From: Strongylocentrotus droebachiensis
Lineage: Eukaryota > Echinodermata > Echinoidea > Camarodonta > Strongylocentrotidae
Assembly: GCA_035222895.1 (NCBI GenBank)
Contig: JAVYIG010002090.1
Span: forward strand, 208,423 to 272,422
Direction of reading: 5' to 3'
DNA: 64,000 nt
Positions within the stretch are counted from its first letter, which is position 1. Each line of letters opens with the position of its first letter. Positions 1-11,300 of this stretch are shown piece by piece. The position numbers were made by a program, and so were the translations under genes. The notes under the pieces are model-generated. The model ran no database searches and was not told the origin of the DNA. It saw only the letters and a list, made by a program, of their open reading frames with translations.

Positions 1-1337
1 ATGTGCCCTAATGCTTTTGGTGATAACGGTTTGTTTCTTTAGACAATCAATAATCATATGAACTAATTTTGCTAATATAAGGACTTATTCTTTAGAGTAA
101 GACAATAGTTAACAAAATGTAATGGTTTAAATCCAGGACAGGTCTTTGTATTTATTGTGAAGGTACTGTTTTATGTATTAATATCACTACATCAAGTCTC
201 TGATCATGCTACTTACCTAGTAATTTCTATTTTACGACCTGTTGCGATTTGCGAACTATTAAAATAGAGCATTATCTCATTTAAATATTCCACCATCAAT
301 TTAGTTATGCGGAGGTGGGGAGACTGAATCCGTAACAAATCTACCTGGAAATCTTCTGAAGGAGTTACAAGAATAGTCATATGGTGTAATGGAAAAGCCT
401 CAACCAAAGTTCTACACTTTACATAAGGGGATCGAGATAGAGAGAGAGAGGGGGGTGGGGGTAAGTCTGGAACGGAATTGTGGTCAAAATTCGTCAACTT
501 GTCATCACAATGATGGTGTGATTTTTCATAATTGACAAGTGAGTAATTTGTTTTCAGAATCCATATTTTTCATTCCAAGGTTTTCATTTTATATAACCAA
601 TTCATGTTCTTTTGTATTTTGCTCCAAATTTACAAGCCCGAATCATTCCATAATGTGCATCGTAAACGATGACATGCCTAGAGGCAGATACAAATATATG
701 TTTTAATTATTAGATAAAGGGATCATAAGCACCAAGTTTTACGCTCACACGAATGATAACCAAAAGCTAATTGAGTGCGTGCAAGCATATGCACTGTAGG
801 TCGTATAACTGCACACATATGGTTGTCGGTCTCGGGGGCGACCCAGGCGCGTCGAGGGGTCATGGGAGGTACATGCAACGTCCCCTTGAGCCTATAAAAC
901 AGCCAATCCTCTCATAGCAGCCGATATATCTATACTATTCACTTGAATTTGATCGTGATGGTATGATGGGGGAAGTGTGTACACCTGGATTAGATAGGAG
1001 ATAAGGCAGGATATACAATGAGATATAGATTATATGGTTCCAGGAAACATTATTGAGTGATTTAAAACGAAATGGAAGGATGTCTGGTCATAATATGCGA
1101 ATTACTCCATGAACTGTACCTTTAACAACAATGAAAAACAAGTAATAATCGGGGGGAGCGGGTATTAACCTGATAATAAGGAACTTTGGCTCGTCTTTAT
1201 GGGCGATATACCTCCGCTATCTATCACCATACGACACGGGTGGATATGGATGGGGGCACACCATTCCTTTGTCCCCTTTTAAACCAGGTATCTTAAGTGT
1301 GCAAGTCCATAATGCGTCTCCACCAATTAGGCGCCAA

Positions 1338-1385
1338 CCCCCCCCCCCCCCCCCTTTCCCCCAATCTCTCTCTCTCTCTCTCTCT
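1338..1385. repeat. Poly-C tract followed by (CT)n microsatellite
   Basis: About 17 consecutive C residues, a short spacer, then about ten CT dinucleotides. Confidence 0.95.
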
Positions 1386-1564
1386 TTTATTTTTAGGTTA
1401 TAAGGTATGGTTTCTTTTTCTTTAATCAAATTCTGGCACTTTATTATTAAACATGCAATGTTACGTAATATTTACATTTTTCTTCATACCTCTCACTTTC
1501 TGGACCGATCTGGGCAAGACCGATCCAGTGAATCGCGCCAGAGGTAAGGTTCGTTAATGTTCAC

Positions 1565-1775
1565 ACGTAAAGATAAAGTTGAGTTCTGGTCATGCGATTG
1601 CATTCTGAAAGAAACTTTGTGGAATCGATCAGAAAAGGTCGATGTTCTAGCATATAAATATTGGTGTGTACTGCAAGGTTCTGGAATCATCAAACTGGTA
1701 AGAAATTTGGCCCAGTATTGGTAAATTTACTGGCACTGTACAAAGAAATATGTATACGGGACTATTCGAACATCT
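1565..1775 (-). repeat. Dispersed repeat, copy 1 (inverse of 32716-32915)
   Basis: Read on the minus strand this stretch matches the plus strand at 32716-32915 almost base for base. Shared blocks include ACTGGGCCAAATTTCTTA, GATGATTCCAGAACCTTGCA and TGCAATCGCATGACCAGAA. No coding potential or clear termini were seen. It is an unclassified interspersed repeat. Confidence 0.8.
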
Positions 1776-1969
1776 GGCATAACAATCCGTCTCGGTTTTT
1801 ATGATGTTACATGCCATATTTAGAATATTAAGACATTTGAAGAGCCATGCTTTTCAGGAATGTTCTTCCACACTTGCATAATACAATGAATACGCTCACA
1901 AATTATTTGGCACCTCTTCCCAGAACTCAACCTTCTCTTTAACGAGCTAGACCGCTCTTTTTGCGTATC

Positions 1970-2235
1970 TGGACAATTAACCCATGGACAATTACCCCCG
2001 GAAAAACTCCCCCCCCCCCGGACAGTTACCCCCGGAAAATAACGCCCGAGGGGAAACATCTCCCGGGGGACAATTACCCCCGGAAAATTACACCCATGGA
2101 CCTCCCATGAAAAATTACCCCCACCCCTAAAACTTAACCCCTATGACAATTAGCTCCCCCCACCCCCCCCCCCCCCGCCCCCGGACAACCAAGGACAACC
2201 CTCCCGAGGAGAATTACCCCCCCCCCCCCCATTGA
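1970..2235. repeat. Degenerate minisatellite, GGACAATTACCCCCGGAAAA type
   Basis: Repeated variants of GGACAATTACCCCCGGAAAA and poly-C tracts of roughly 16-25 bp spacing. A related fragment follows exon 4 of the transporter gene (22680-22830), and similar GGGTAATTAT words occur at 54.4-54.7 kb. Confidence 0.75.
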
Positions 2236-3254
2236 TAGGTGTCAGTGGAAGCTCCTTGTTAAAGTAACGCATAGGCTTTATGACATGGTGTGCATCATAG
2301 CAAGTCTAGATAAGGTAGATATACAGAATCTATCCGTGTATGCAGGGGTATGATCTCCCTGGTGTATGTGCCTCCACCCCCTTTTTGGCTAGTGTTCTGG
2401 ACAGCTATGTTCGGATCAGCTCCTATCCAAAACGTTAAAGTGAGGCATAAACAGGGGTTCTCAAACTGTTTCTTGGACGGTCCAGATATGATTTCTATGA
2501 AAGCTCTATGATCCGAAACATGTGATGCCATTTGCCAGAAAATTCTTCTGGTCGATCGTATACTGGAAAGCCGGGCACGACTCAAACATTGCTCAATTTT
2601 ATTTCAGACTTAGACAGTAGACAATCTACTCCTAAATTTTAAAGTAATGGCTTAAAATAATAAGGCTAGTTTTAGGTCTATATCTGATCCAAAAAAGAAC
2701 TGCTACAGTTTAAAAAAAAAACAGAGCCGCCAGCGCTTGCACGTGTTTATTTGGATGAATTGCAAAGGGGAGACAAAAATCATACGATTTGTCGCACAGT
2801 ACCAGATTATGAACTTTAACTTTCAAAGTTCGCGAATAACAATTAATACTGCAATTAAGAGGAATTGGGTTAAACTATACATTTCTCAACGGCGGTTCCA
2901 GGATTTTTCAAGAGGGGGGGGGGGGGGTCGGAGGCAACGATTGCGCGCTAGCCCTACTGGATTGGGTCAAGAGGCAGACCACGGATACAGAACACATATA
3001 TTTATATATAAACTATTTATTGGGGCTTATTTTGCTTTCTAACGGATCCGTACAACAGGAGATTCACGGGGCTGGCAGGGTCCTTGCTAGGGGTTCTAGA
3101 GCAGAGTCCCAGGACGCTCTCGAGTTTGGCAATTCAGCAACATTTAAGATAGCCGTCGCGTGAGTGATAAAAACTTTAATCCATCCCTTAAAATTTAAAT
3201 ATGCTGTGCTCATTGAGGCATTCCATCTCTTGCAGTGATGATGCCCACATAATT

Positions 3255-3340
3255 GGCCCATATTCACAAAAGAGGTTTAAACCTTGGTCTCAAAAACCTA
3301 GTAGGGGATTTTAATAAACCCTTCCTTTGTGAATTCGGGC
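3255..3340. mobile_element. Short TIR element, CCCGAATTCACAAAG family
   Basis: About 86 bp with imperfect terminal inverted repeats: GGCCCATATTCACAAAAGAG on the left, and CTTTGTGAATTCGGGC on the right (reverse complement GCCCGAATTCACAAAG). The same termini bound the 33-bp palindromic array at 21472-22275. No coding capacity. The target duplication is not clear. Confidence 0.6.
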
Positions 3341-3387
3341 TAATAAGTTTGGAACTCACTTCTGGTCAAGAATGGCAGAAGAATCCG

Positions 3388-4147
3388 TCGGTGTGCCCAC
3401 GCCTTGAGCCATAATGCGTGGCCGTACAGAGGATTTGTTTTATGTTGGGGACCGGGGTAAAATGTAATGAATTATTGATAATTTCTTCAATCAATCAATC
3501 AATCGATCAGGTTCATCCAGACGTTGGTAACACCCTCCTAATAACATTTCCATTCTCTTCTGTCTCTATAGCTGTCATAGTCCAAGCGGCCGTTCCCATG
3601 TATGATGTTAGGTCATCTCTCCATCTTCTCTTCTGCCTTCCTCTTCTTTTCTTTCCCATCCTTGGTGGCCATTCTGTTAAACGATTTGTCCATCTATTGT
3701 CCTGACGTCTTGCTACATGCCCAGTCCATCTTCACTTTGATTCTCTGACTTTCTCCATGATGTCTTTAACCTTTGTTTTCTGTCGTATGACTTTATGATT
3801 GATTTTGTCTCGCAGAGAAAATGCGACATCTTTCTCTCCATAGCTCGTTGAGTAGTCAGAAGCTTCTGTTCTAGATCCGTTGTCAATGACCATGTTTCTG
3901 ACCCATATGTCATAGTTGTTAGAAGGCATTGGTTGAACATTCTTTTTCTTAGTGACATGGGTATAATTTCTTGTATTTTTTGTAATATTTCTATTTGTGG
4001 GAACTGCCCCCTACCCTAGCCCCCGCTGCGTACAGTCATGGTTCAGTGGCAAAGCAATGGCCTTGTAATTGTGAGGCCCAATGATCAAAACTGTATCGAC
4101 GTGCTTTATTAGTGCCCTTTTATGAGGCATTATTCCTCATTACTGTC
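3388..4147 (+). mobile_element. tRNA-derived SINE-like repeat, copy 1, split by a LINE
   Basis: Outer parts 3388-3477 and 3973-4147 align with the uninterrupted copy at 62965-63250. The right part has Pol III promoter-like boxes. TGGTTCAGTGG at 4039-4049 fits the A-box consensus, and GATCAAAAC at 4083-4091 fits the B-box consensus GWTCRANNC. The RTE fragment at 3488-3962 sits inside it. The 5' part upstream of the boxes may be a separate repeat fused to the SINE. Confidence 0.65.
3488..3962 (-). pseudogene. RTE-type LINE reverse transcriptase, 3' fragment
   Basis: The minus strand encodes the C-terminal end of an RTE-clade reverse transcriptase. Blocks read TYGSETWSLT, LEQKLLTTQRAMERKM, then in a shifted frame SLRDKINHKVIRQKTKVKDI, then HVARRQDNRW and KKRRGRQKRRWRDD. 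Frame changes near 3830 and 3720 make it a dead copy. The 3' end carries (TTGA)n repeats, as is common for RTE elements. It is 5'-truncated and flanked by the 10-bp direct repeat ATAATTTCTT (3478-3487 and 3963-3972), a clean target-site duplication. It inserted into a SINE-like repeat. Confidence 0.85.
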
Positions 4148-4150
4148 ATT

Positions 4151-4595
4151 AGGGACTTTTAGAAATGCACGTCAAGAGCTTTGACTGCAACGTGTGACGT
4201 CATTTTAAGGCACTGCGCCTGCGTCACGTGGTCTCAGTCGGCGATCGAGAATGCGTCAACCTTGATTTTCCTAAATCTAGTACATGCAATACATACATAC
4301 ATATTGACATTTATAAAGCGCCTTTGCATGCTGAAATGTGTAGAACAGGTGTCACATGCACCTGTTCTACACATATTTACATATTAGCAGTGAAGGGATG
4401 TTCTTTTGTTGAGGGTAGAATGAGGAATGTCCTCTTTCTTTGTCCGTGATGTTTATTGTGTTACTTCCTGCATGCATATCGTCGAGTGCAATCTAAAAGA
4501 TTTCTAATTGTAGCCAACATGGGCAGTTAAGTACGTTGATACGCATGATCAGTCGGCGTTCGTCGTGTTCTCGTTCACTCATTCTAAAAGTCCCT
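4151..4595. mobile_element. 445-bp TIR element, dimer copy 1
   Basis: Perfect 13-bp terminal inverted repeats AGGGACTTTTAGA / TCTAAAAGTCCCT. Inside is a near-perfect hairpin at 4336-4374 with arms ATGTGTAGAACAGGTG and CACCTGTTCTACACAT. There is no transposase, so it is a MITE. The flank is ATT on the left and the ATT spacer before copy 2 on the right. TA|GGGACT...AGTCCC|TA is an equally valid boundary reading. Confidence 0.8.
4195..4230. promoter_or_regulatory. CRE and E-box inside TIR element copy 1
   Basis: A perfect palindromic CRE (TGACGTCA, 4195-4202) and a CACGTG E-box (4225-4230) lie 22 bp apart in the element upstream of the transporter gene. This is motif content only. Function is inferred from position. 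Confidence 0.35.
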
Positions 4596-4598
4596 ATT

Positions 4599-5043
4599 AG
4601 GGACTTTTAGAAATGCACGTCAAGAGCTTTGACTGCAACGTGTGACGTCATTTTAAGGCACTGCGCCTGCGTCACGTGGTCTCAGTCGGCGATCGAGAAT
4701 GCGTCAACCTTGATTTTCCTAAATCTAGTACATGCAATACATACATACATATTGACATTTATAAAGCGCCTTTACATGCTGAAATGTGTAGAACAGGTGT
4801 CACATGCACCTGTTCTACACATATTTACATATTAGCAGTGAAGGGATGTTCTTTTGTTGAGGGTAGAATGAGGAATGTCCTCTTTCTTTGTCCGTGATGT
4901 TTATTGTGTTACTTCCTGCATGCATATCGTCGAGTGCAATCTAAAAGATTTCTAATTGTAGCCAACATGGGCAGTTAAGTACGTTGACACGCATGATCAG
5001 TCGGCGTTCGTCGTGTTCTCGTTCACTCATTCTAAAAGTCCCT
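4599..5043. mobile_element. 445-bp TIR element, dimer copy 2
   Basis: Same length and ends as copy 1, with only a few substitutions (for example CTTTGCATG versus CTTTACATG). The period is 448 bp, i.e. 445 bp plus a 3-bp ATT spacer. It ends about 110 bp upstream of the proposed start codon of the transporter gene. Confidence 0.8.
4643..4678. promoter_or_regulatory. CRE and E-box inside TIR element copy 2
   Basis: TGACGTCA at 4643-4650 and CACGTG at 4673-4678, repeating the arrangement of copy 1. This pair lies about 0.5 kb from the proposed start codon. Confidence 0.35.
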
Positions 5044-5154
5044 ACTGACAATTTATCTACTCGCCTGTAGAACCAAAGATATCCTCCTTGGTAGAACATA
5101 AACAGATGACAACTAGAGGCCAGACATCATCAATTTCTTCCATGAGTGACGACG

Positions 5155-5305
5155 ATGACGACGTCGTGGTTGCAGCAACACTGGGGCTGGGTGGTCACAG
5201 GTGCGACCTGCATCGCCTTCTTCTTCAGCTATGGTTTCATTCTCTCCTTCAGTATCCTCTTCGTCACGTTCCAACGGGAGTTCGGAAGCAGCGCAACCGC
5301 GACGG
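5155..5305 (+). CDS. Transporter exon 1 (N-terminus, TM1)
   Basis: Encodes residues 1-50 plus the first base of Ala51. The ATG has A at -3 and lies in the frame that gives the conserved WGWVV and FQREFG motifs. The donor is G|GTAAGC (phase 1). Two earlier ATGs (5106, 5142) open another frame that overlaps this exon. It is 13.5 kb from exon 2. Confidence 0.85.
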
Positions 5306-8300
5306 GTAAGCATTATGTTATATGAGAGATTGGTTTATTTATGTCGCATATTAATAGACAGGGTTTACTTTATTCGCTAAAATCCGGACGCGTCTTAATT
5401 ATAAAAAAGTTTGCGATTGATCCCGATTAATCGCTAGTCCTCCCATCAAACTCATACTGTCCACTCTAATCTAATCCAAAATGTATTTGGCATAGCATAG
5501 ACATGAAAATCACATCTCTAAGATGAATATTTCATGATGGTTATTTAAATGGTATTGACGGTCATCTTGGACGCCAATTTGAAAACAAGCACTTTCCGGG
5601 GGTCCTATTTTCTTAGATGTTTAGTATGTCGTTGCTGATGTCAAACACGTACTACAGTTAACCACTGAAAAACCTTTTGTTGCAATGTTTGGGCTCAAAC
5701 TGTGATATGGCTATGGAGCGTGCATGTCTGCGCAGCGCCCTTGTCTGCACGTACCCGCATATAACTGCATAATTGTAATTGAAACACTCAGTGCATCTTT
5801 ATCACAGCGTCGCATATTCGTGCGAATCAACACGAGTAAAACATATTGAGAAATATCTAGTTGCAATGACGACCCTTTGTCATTGCCTTGTTTTCGTTCA
5901 CATTCTGCCCCATTAATATACTTTTCCTTATCCTCGTCCGAAAATCGCATTCGTTTTGCACATAGTGCTTGTTATTCCTATAGTTAGGTGCTTTTCTCAT
6001 GTCCTTTTCCTTTCAAATTTCGTAGGCATCATCTCTAGCATCTCATTCAGGTCCATTTGAAGGTCTTTCTATCTTCCTTCCTATCTCCACTATCCTAGAT
6101 CCTAACAATTTCTAACAAATTCCTCTAGATAGTCTAAGAGATGTTCTTTCATCTGCGACGTATGACTTGACCTTCAAAATGCCATCTTCGTACTCAAAAT
6201 TCAAATCTGAAACTGACTCCGTCAAAAATCTCTCAAATTCTTGAGAAATGGACCCCTAAATAATCTAAAACTGCCATAACTTTCTCATATAATGTCCGTT
6301 TTGTATTAAAATCTCACAGTATGTTTGTCTCATAATTGCTGATAGCCATGCCCAATTTCACGCTCCAATGGCTTTGCAAAACATAAATAGCGCCCTCTAA
6401 AGTTCTGGAAATTGGCTTTCTCTCTGTGGCCGTATCTCCATTATGGCTTGGCAGACCCGTACACTTTTTTGGATTTAGATACTTGAGGATATGCCCTTTT
6501 CAGCCATATACAAAATTATATACCCTATCACTGACCAACTTTGCGAAAATTGCCCTCCAAATTCGCCATTTTCAAGAAAATTCCGAAATAACTTCAACTT
6601 GCTCTAAAATGGCGATCTTTAACCTACGTCGTTGAAACTTGGCAGACACATGTATCGACATACGTGACAACTGTCTGCCAAGTTTAGTAAATTTTAATAA
6701 CGTCAGCGCAAAGTTATCGCCAAAAATGATGAATTTGCTATGCATTACGTAATAGCGCCTTTTATGCGTGCAGTACATTGCGTGCAGATGACAATGGTGT
6801 CAAACTGACCGCAATGAAGTGCCCTTTCGAATGATACCAAGTATGGTATATGTTTACACAGAAAATTGTGAGTAAATCGCATTTGAACAAGGGTCACTAT
6901 ACGAATTCCGCCCGATTATAACACTTATCGGCCATGACGTCATTTTTTCAGACTACTTTTCGCCCCCTAAACATCCTTTTTTTTCGTTGAAAATTTGCAA
7001 TGACATTCCGAGATGCAATACGCAGGGCACCTCGTGGCCGGATTTTTAAAATTAGTCAAGGGGGCCATTTAAGACGCCATTTTTTTTTTTTTTGTCCTTT
7101 AAATCTATTTTACATCACATGTTTCGATAGGATTATCATAGAAAAAAAGAGTAGTTTACAATAACAACCATGAAATTCTCTTTCCAATGATACCATATAC
7201 GGCCCATAAAGAGACATAAAGAGAGTGAGAAAAAACAATTTAACTCCGGTCATAATACAGATCCTGTACGTTTTCCGCCCATGCATTACACGCATTGTCT
7301 ATGGGGCAAATCGGGTTCACGCTTTTGACCCCTAGAACGATCTTGATTGCAATGACGAACGTGCAACTAATCCCATCTGTTTTTGCACGCAGTGCTTGCG
7401 AGCCCTTTCTAGGTTCTTTCCCCTATCCCAATTTCTTTCAAACATCGTAGGCATAGTCACTACCATCCCATCAAGGTCACTATTGAGGCCTTTCTTTCGC
7501 CCTACCTGTCTCCAATATTACAGAAGCTAAGACTTCGTACAAATTGCTCTGGATAGTCCGAGAGAAGCTCTTTCGTTTGACACGTAGAAACACGGCGTCA
7601 TTGCACGCACATCGTTGTGACACGATTGCATTTCTAGTTTAAGTATGTTATTCTCAAGCCTCGAAATTGAATTCCAAACTGCGTGTAAAAATTGAATGCG
7701 CAGACGTGGGAATCTCCGCTTTTGTACTAGTCAAAATGACACTATTCTTTTGAAAATAACATTGTTCTTGTTTGAATTATTTTCATTTTCTAGTCTAATT
7801 TTAGTTGGGTAGGCACAGCGCTTTCTATAAGATAAGATAAGATAAGATTTTATTCGTCTTTCTTTCAAATGACATACAGAGCATAACATTGGATCATAAC
7901 ACATTTACAAAGCAAAATAACAAATTATGATAATGATAAAAAACATAGCTAACTAAAAGAAAGACGAGGAGACCCTGGTAAAAGCAGAGCTTGTAATTAT
8001 TAGGGTCCCCTCTGAGCCGGATAAAACATGATGAATAGATATTTATGACTACCTAAGAATACAATAGGGAAAAGGGGGTATAACAAAACAAGAAGTGTAC
8101 ACACACACAACAACAACAACAAAAAGAGAGACTAGACTAGACAAGACGGGAGAAAAGAGAAAATATGAGAAATAATAGAAGAATACAGCACATCGACAAT
8201 AGGCACAGCACACAACGGGCACAAGACAACAGGGGGAGGGAATAAGAGGTTGACAATCTGAAAATATTCAGTTAGACACATATTAATATCAAGAAGAAAA

Positions 8301-11300
8301 TTTACATTTATAGTAATACATAATATATCTTGGCACCATAATAACTACAAAAATGAACTACTCTATGAGTCACAGTATTTATCGAGAAGATAAACCTTAA
8401 GTTTACACTTAAATGAAGAGAGACTAACAGATTGCTTAACGCTAGAGCCTAGAGAGTTCCAAAATTTAGGTCCAGTAAAAACCAAAGTATTAAAAGTTAA
8501 CTCTTTACTTGGGGTAAGTGAAACGCAGAGGCATTTCGTGTAGCATGGTCATGAACTTGACTATTTTTCTTAAAAATGCTGACTAGAGCCTGTGGAAGGA
8601 CACCAGCAGTGGCGTACCTGGGGTACTCCGTCAGGGGGGGCAAGCGACCGAAACAAACAAAAAAGGCGATGCTAATTTTCACTTCTGGCGAGCGAGCGAG
8701 CAAAAAAAAATCTTTAAGTAACGTCTGGTATATAAACTGATATTGTTGCAAGTTGGGGGTGGGAACATTCACTTGTTAGCGACGTTAATTTCATTTTTTT
8801 GCAAACGAGCGTAGCGAGCAAGAAAAAAATCAATTCTTTTTGAATAATTGCCACTTAAACTTGGTTCAATTGTCCCATGCAGGGCGCGGGAACAATATTG
8901 TGTTTAGGGTGATTTTATACCCATCTTAGCTAGCGAGCGAAAATACATCTTTCTCTCAATGAATTGCTATATAAAATTTGTTTCATTGTTGCAGGTCGGT
9001 GGCGGGCACAATCGTGTTTAAGGCAATGTCAATCCCATTTTGGCGGGCAGGCAACCCCCTACATTTCTCTTTTTAATGATATTGTAGCAGGTTTAATAGT
9101 GGGGGGCACATAATTCCACGAGCTAGCGAGCGAAAAAAATCACTTCTCTTTTATAGGGAAAATATGGTACATAAAACTTGGGTTCATTGTTACATGTCAG
9201 GGACGTTATTATTAAAAGCGGTGTTATTTCTATTTTGGCGAGCGAGCGTAGCGAGCGAGCAAAAAAAAATCACTTCTCTTTTATAGGGAAAATATGGTAC
9301 ATAAAACTTGGGTTCATTGTTCCATGTCAGGGACGTGATTATTAAAAGCGGTGTTATTTCTAATTTGGCGAGCGAGCAAAAAAAATCACTTCTCTTTTAT
9401 AGGGAAAATATGGTACATAAAACTTGGGTTCATTGTTCCATGTCAGGGACGTGATTATTAAAAGCGGTGTTATTTCTATTTTGGCGAGCGAGCGTAGCGA
9501 GCGAGCAAAATTTTTGTAATGATAATTGGTTCATAAATTTCAGATTTGTTTGTTGCAGGTCAGGGCTTACACGATCATGTCTAAGGTGATGTTAATTCCG
9601 TTTTGGCGAGCACGAGCACACCAAAACTTCTTTGAAAAACGTTTGGTACATAATTATTAACTGGTTGTTGCAGGTTGGGGCGGGCACGTTAGCGGTGTCA
9701 ATGCCATTTTGGCGAGCGAGCATAGCGAGCAAGCAAAAAAAAAAAATCTCTTTTAATAGAAATTAATAAATAAACTTGTTTTTATTGGTGCAGGTCAGGA
9801 TGGACGCAATCGCGTTTAACGCGATTCAATTCCTTTTTGGCGAGAGGGGGAAAAAAACTCTTCCATTTTTAATGATATTGTTGCAGGTCAAGGGTGGGCA
9901 CAATTGTTTCCAAAGCAATGTCTATTCATTTTATGCGCGAGCGAGTGTAGCGAGCGAGAAAAATGAATTAGTCTCTTTTAGTAACATTTGGTACATACAT
10001 TGTGTGTTATTGTTGTCATGGTTGCAGGTCGGGGCCCGTCGGGGCAGGCACAATTGTATTCTAGGCAATACTAATCCTTTTCTTTTTTCAGGGGGACGAG
10101 CAAGTGAAAACATTTAATACAAAATAGGCTAGCAAGCAGTTCGCGCCAGCGAAGAGTTTCGAATTTGTTATATCAATATATTTTCCTTTTTTCATTTGTC
10201 TTAATTTTTCAGGGCCGTATGCGGAATATTTTTCTGGTGGGGGAGGGGGAAAGATGCGTTAAAAGTTTTCGAAGAATCTCAAAAGCAAAAGGAGTGAAGG
10301 GAGTTCGAGCGACCGAACTGGTCATGAGGGTACTTTTGCATTTTCAAAAGTAGAATTGAAGGATTTGGTATAGGCCTACACTACATTTTCAGGAAAAAAA
10401 CTATACGTTTTCAAAATATCTGGGGTTAACTGCCCCCCCCCCCTGGTGCGTACGGCCATGGTCTTTTTTTTTAAAATTTCCCCATTATTTTCCTTTCCTT
10501 TTCTTTTCCCTTTTTCTTCCTTTTCTCTTCTTTTTCCTTTTTTCTTTCCTTTTCCTTTTTTTCTTTTTTTCTCTTTCTTTCCTTTTTTTCTTCCCTTTTC
10601 CTCTTTTCTTTTTCTTTCCTTTCCTTTCTTTTCTTTTCTTTCCCCTTTTTCTTTTTTTCCCCTGGAGCCCGTCAGGGGGGGCACTCTGCCCCCCCTGCCC
10701 CCCCCCCCCCCATAGGTACGCCAGTGGACACCAGAATCGAAGTTGTACATTAAAGAACCCAGTTGAAGGTGATAAATATCTTGCACCTTTAAAATTCTAT
10801 GCGTATAAAAAAGCGGATTAGTGTGCGTACGAAAGCTAACGTTACAAATAATTCTTAAGACCCTCTTTTGAATCAAATATAACTTTTCAAGGTTAGTTTT
10901 AAGAGAGTTACCCCAAGCAAGAACACCATAATTAAGATAGGGGAGGATTAATGTTGAGTACATTAATAGAAGGATGCCTTTAGGTAAAATTGATTTCAAT
11001 TCATGAATTACGCCACTGTTTCTTGACAATGTCTTATAGAGATGATTTACATGAATTTTCCAACTCATTTGCTCATCAATGTGCAAACCAAGGAATTTTG
11101 TTGATGATACCCTATCTATCAATACATTATTAAATGATACATCTCCTGGAAGCACCTTGATTGTATTACTAAAAAACATATAATTTGTCTTTTGCAGATT
11201 TAAAGACAATTTATTTGCTTGAATCCACAAAGTAACTTTACTTAGTTCGAAATTAACCGTTTCTAACAGAGTTTGTGAATTTTTGTGTGAATAGTACAAG

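Larger units (their letters stand above)
1..2880. other. No gene recognised; AT-rich DNA with simple repeats
   Basis: No convincing exon was seen on either strand. Open frames here are short and cross simple sequence. Recognisable content is a poly-C/CT tract, a GGACAATTACCCCC-type degenerate array and one copy of a dispersed repeat, all listed separately. A G-rich stretch near 2884-2935 (GGCGGTTCCAGGATTTTT followed by poly-G) looks like the end of an unidentified DNA element. Confidence 0.6.

Noticed and set aside
5088-5309. Acidic 73-residue frame over exon 1 as the gene product
   Set aside because: The alternative frame gives the conserved SLC16 motifs and joins in phase to exon 2.
10446-10715. 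Plus-strand Phe/Ser/Pro-rich frame and its Lys/Glu-rich minus-strand counterpart
   Set aside because: Both come from the polypyrimidine tract and poly-C of the hAT-like element, and the LINE protein ends at 10735.
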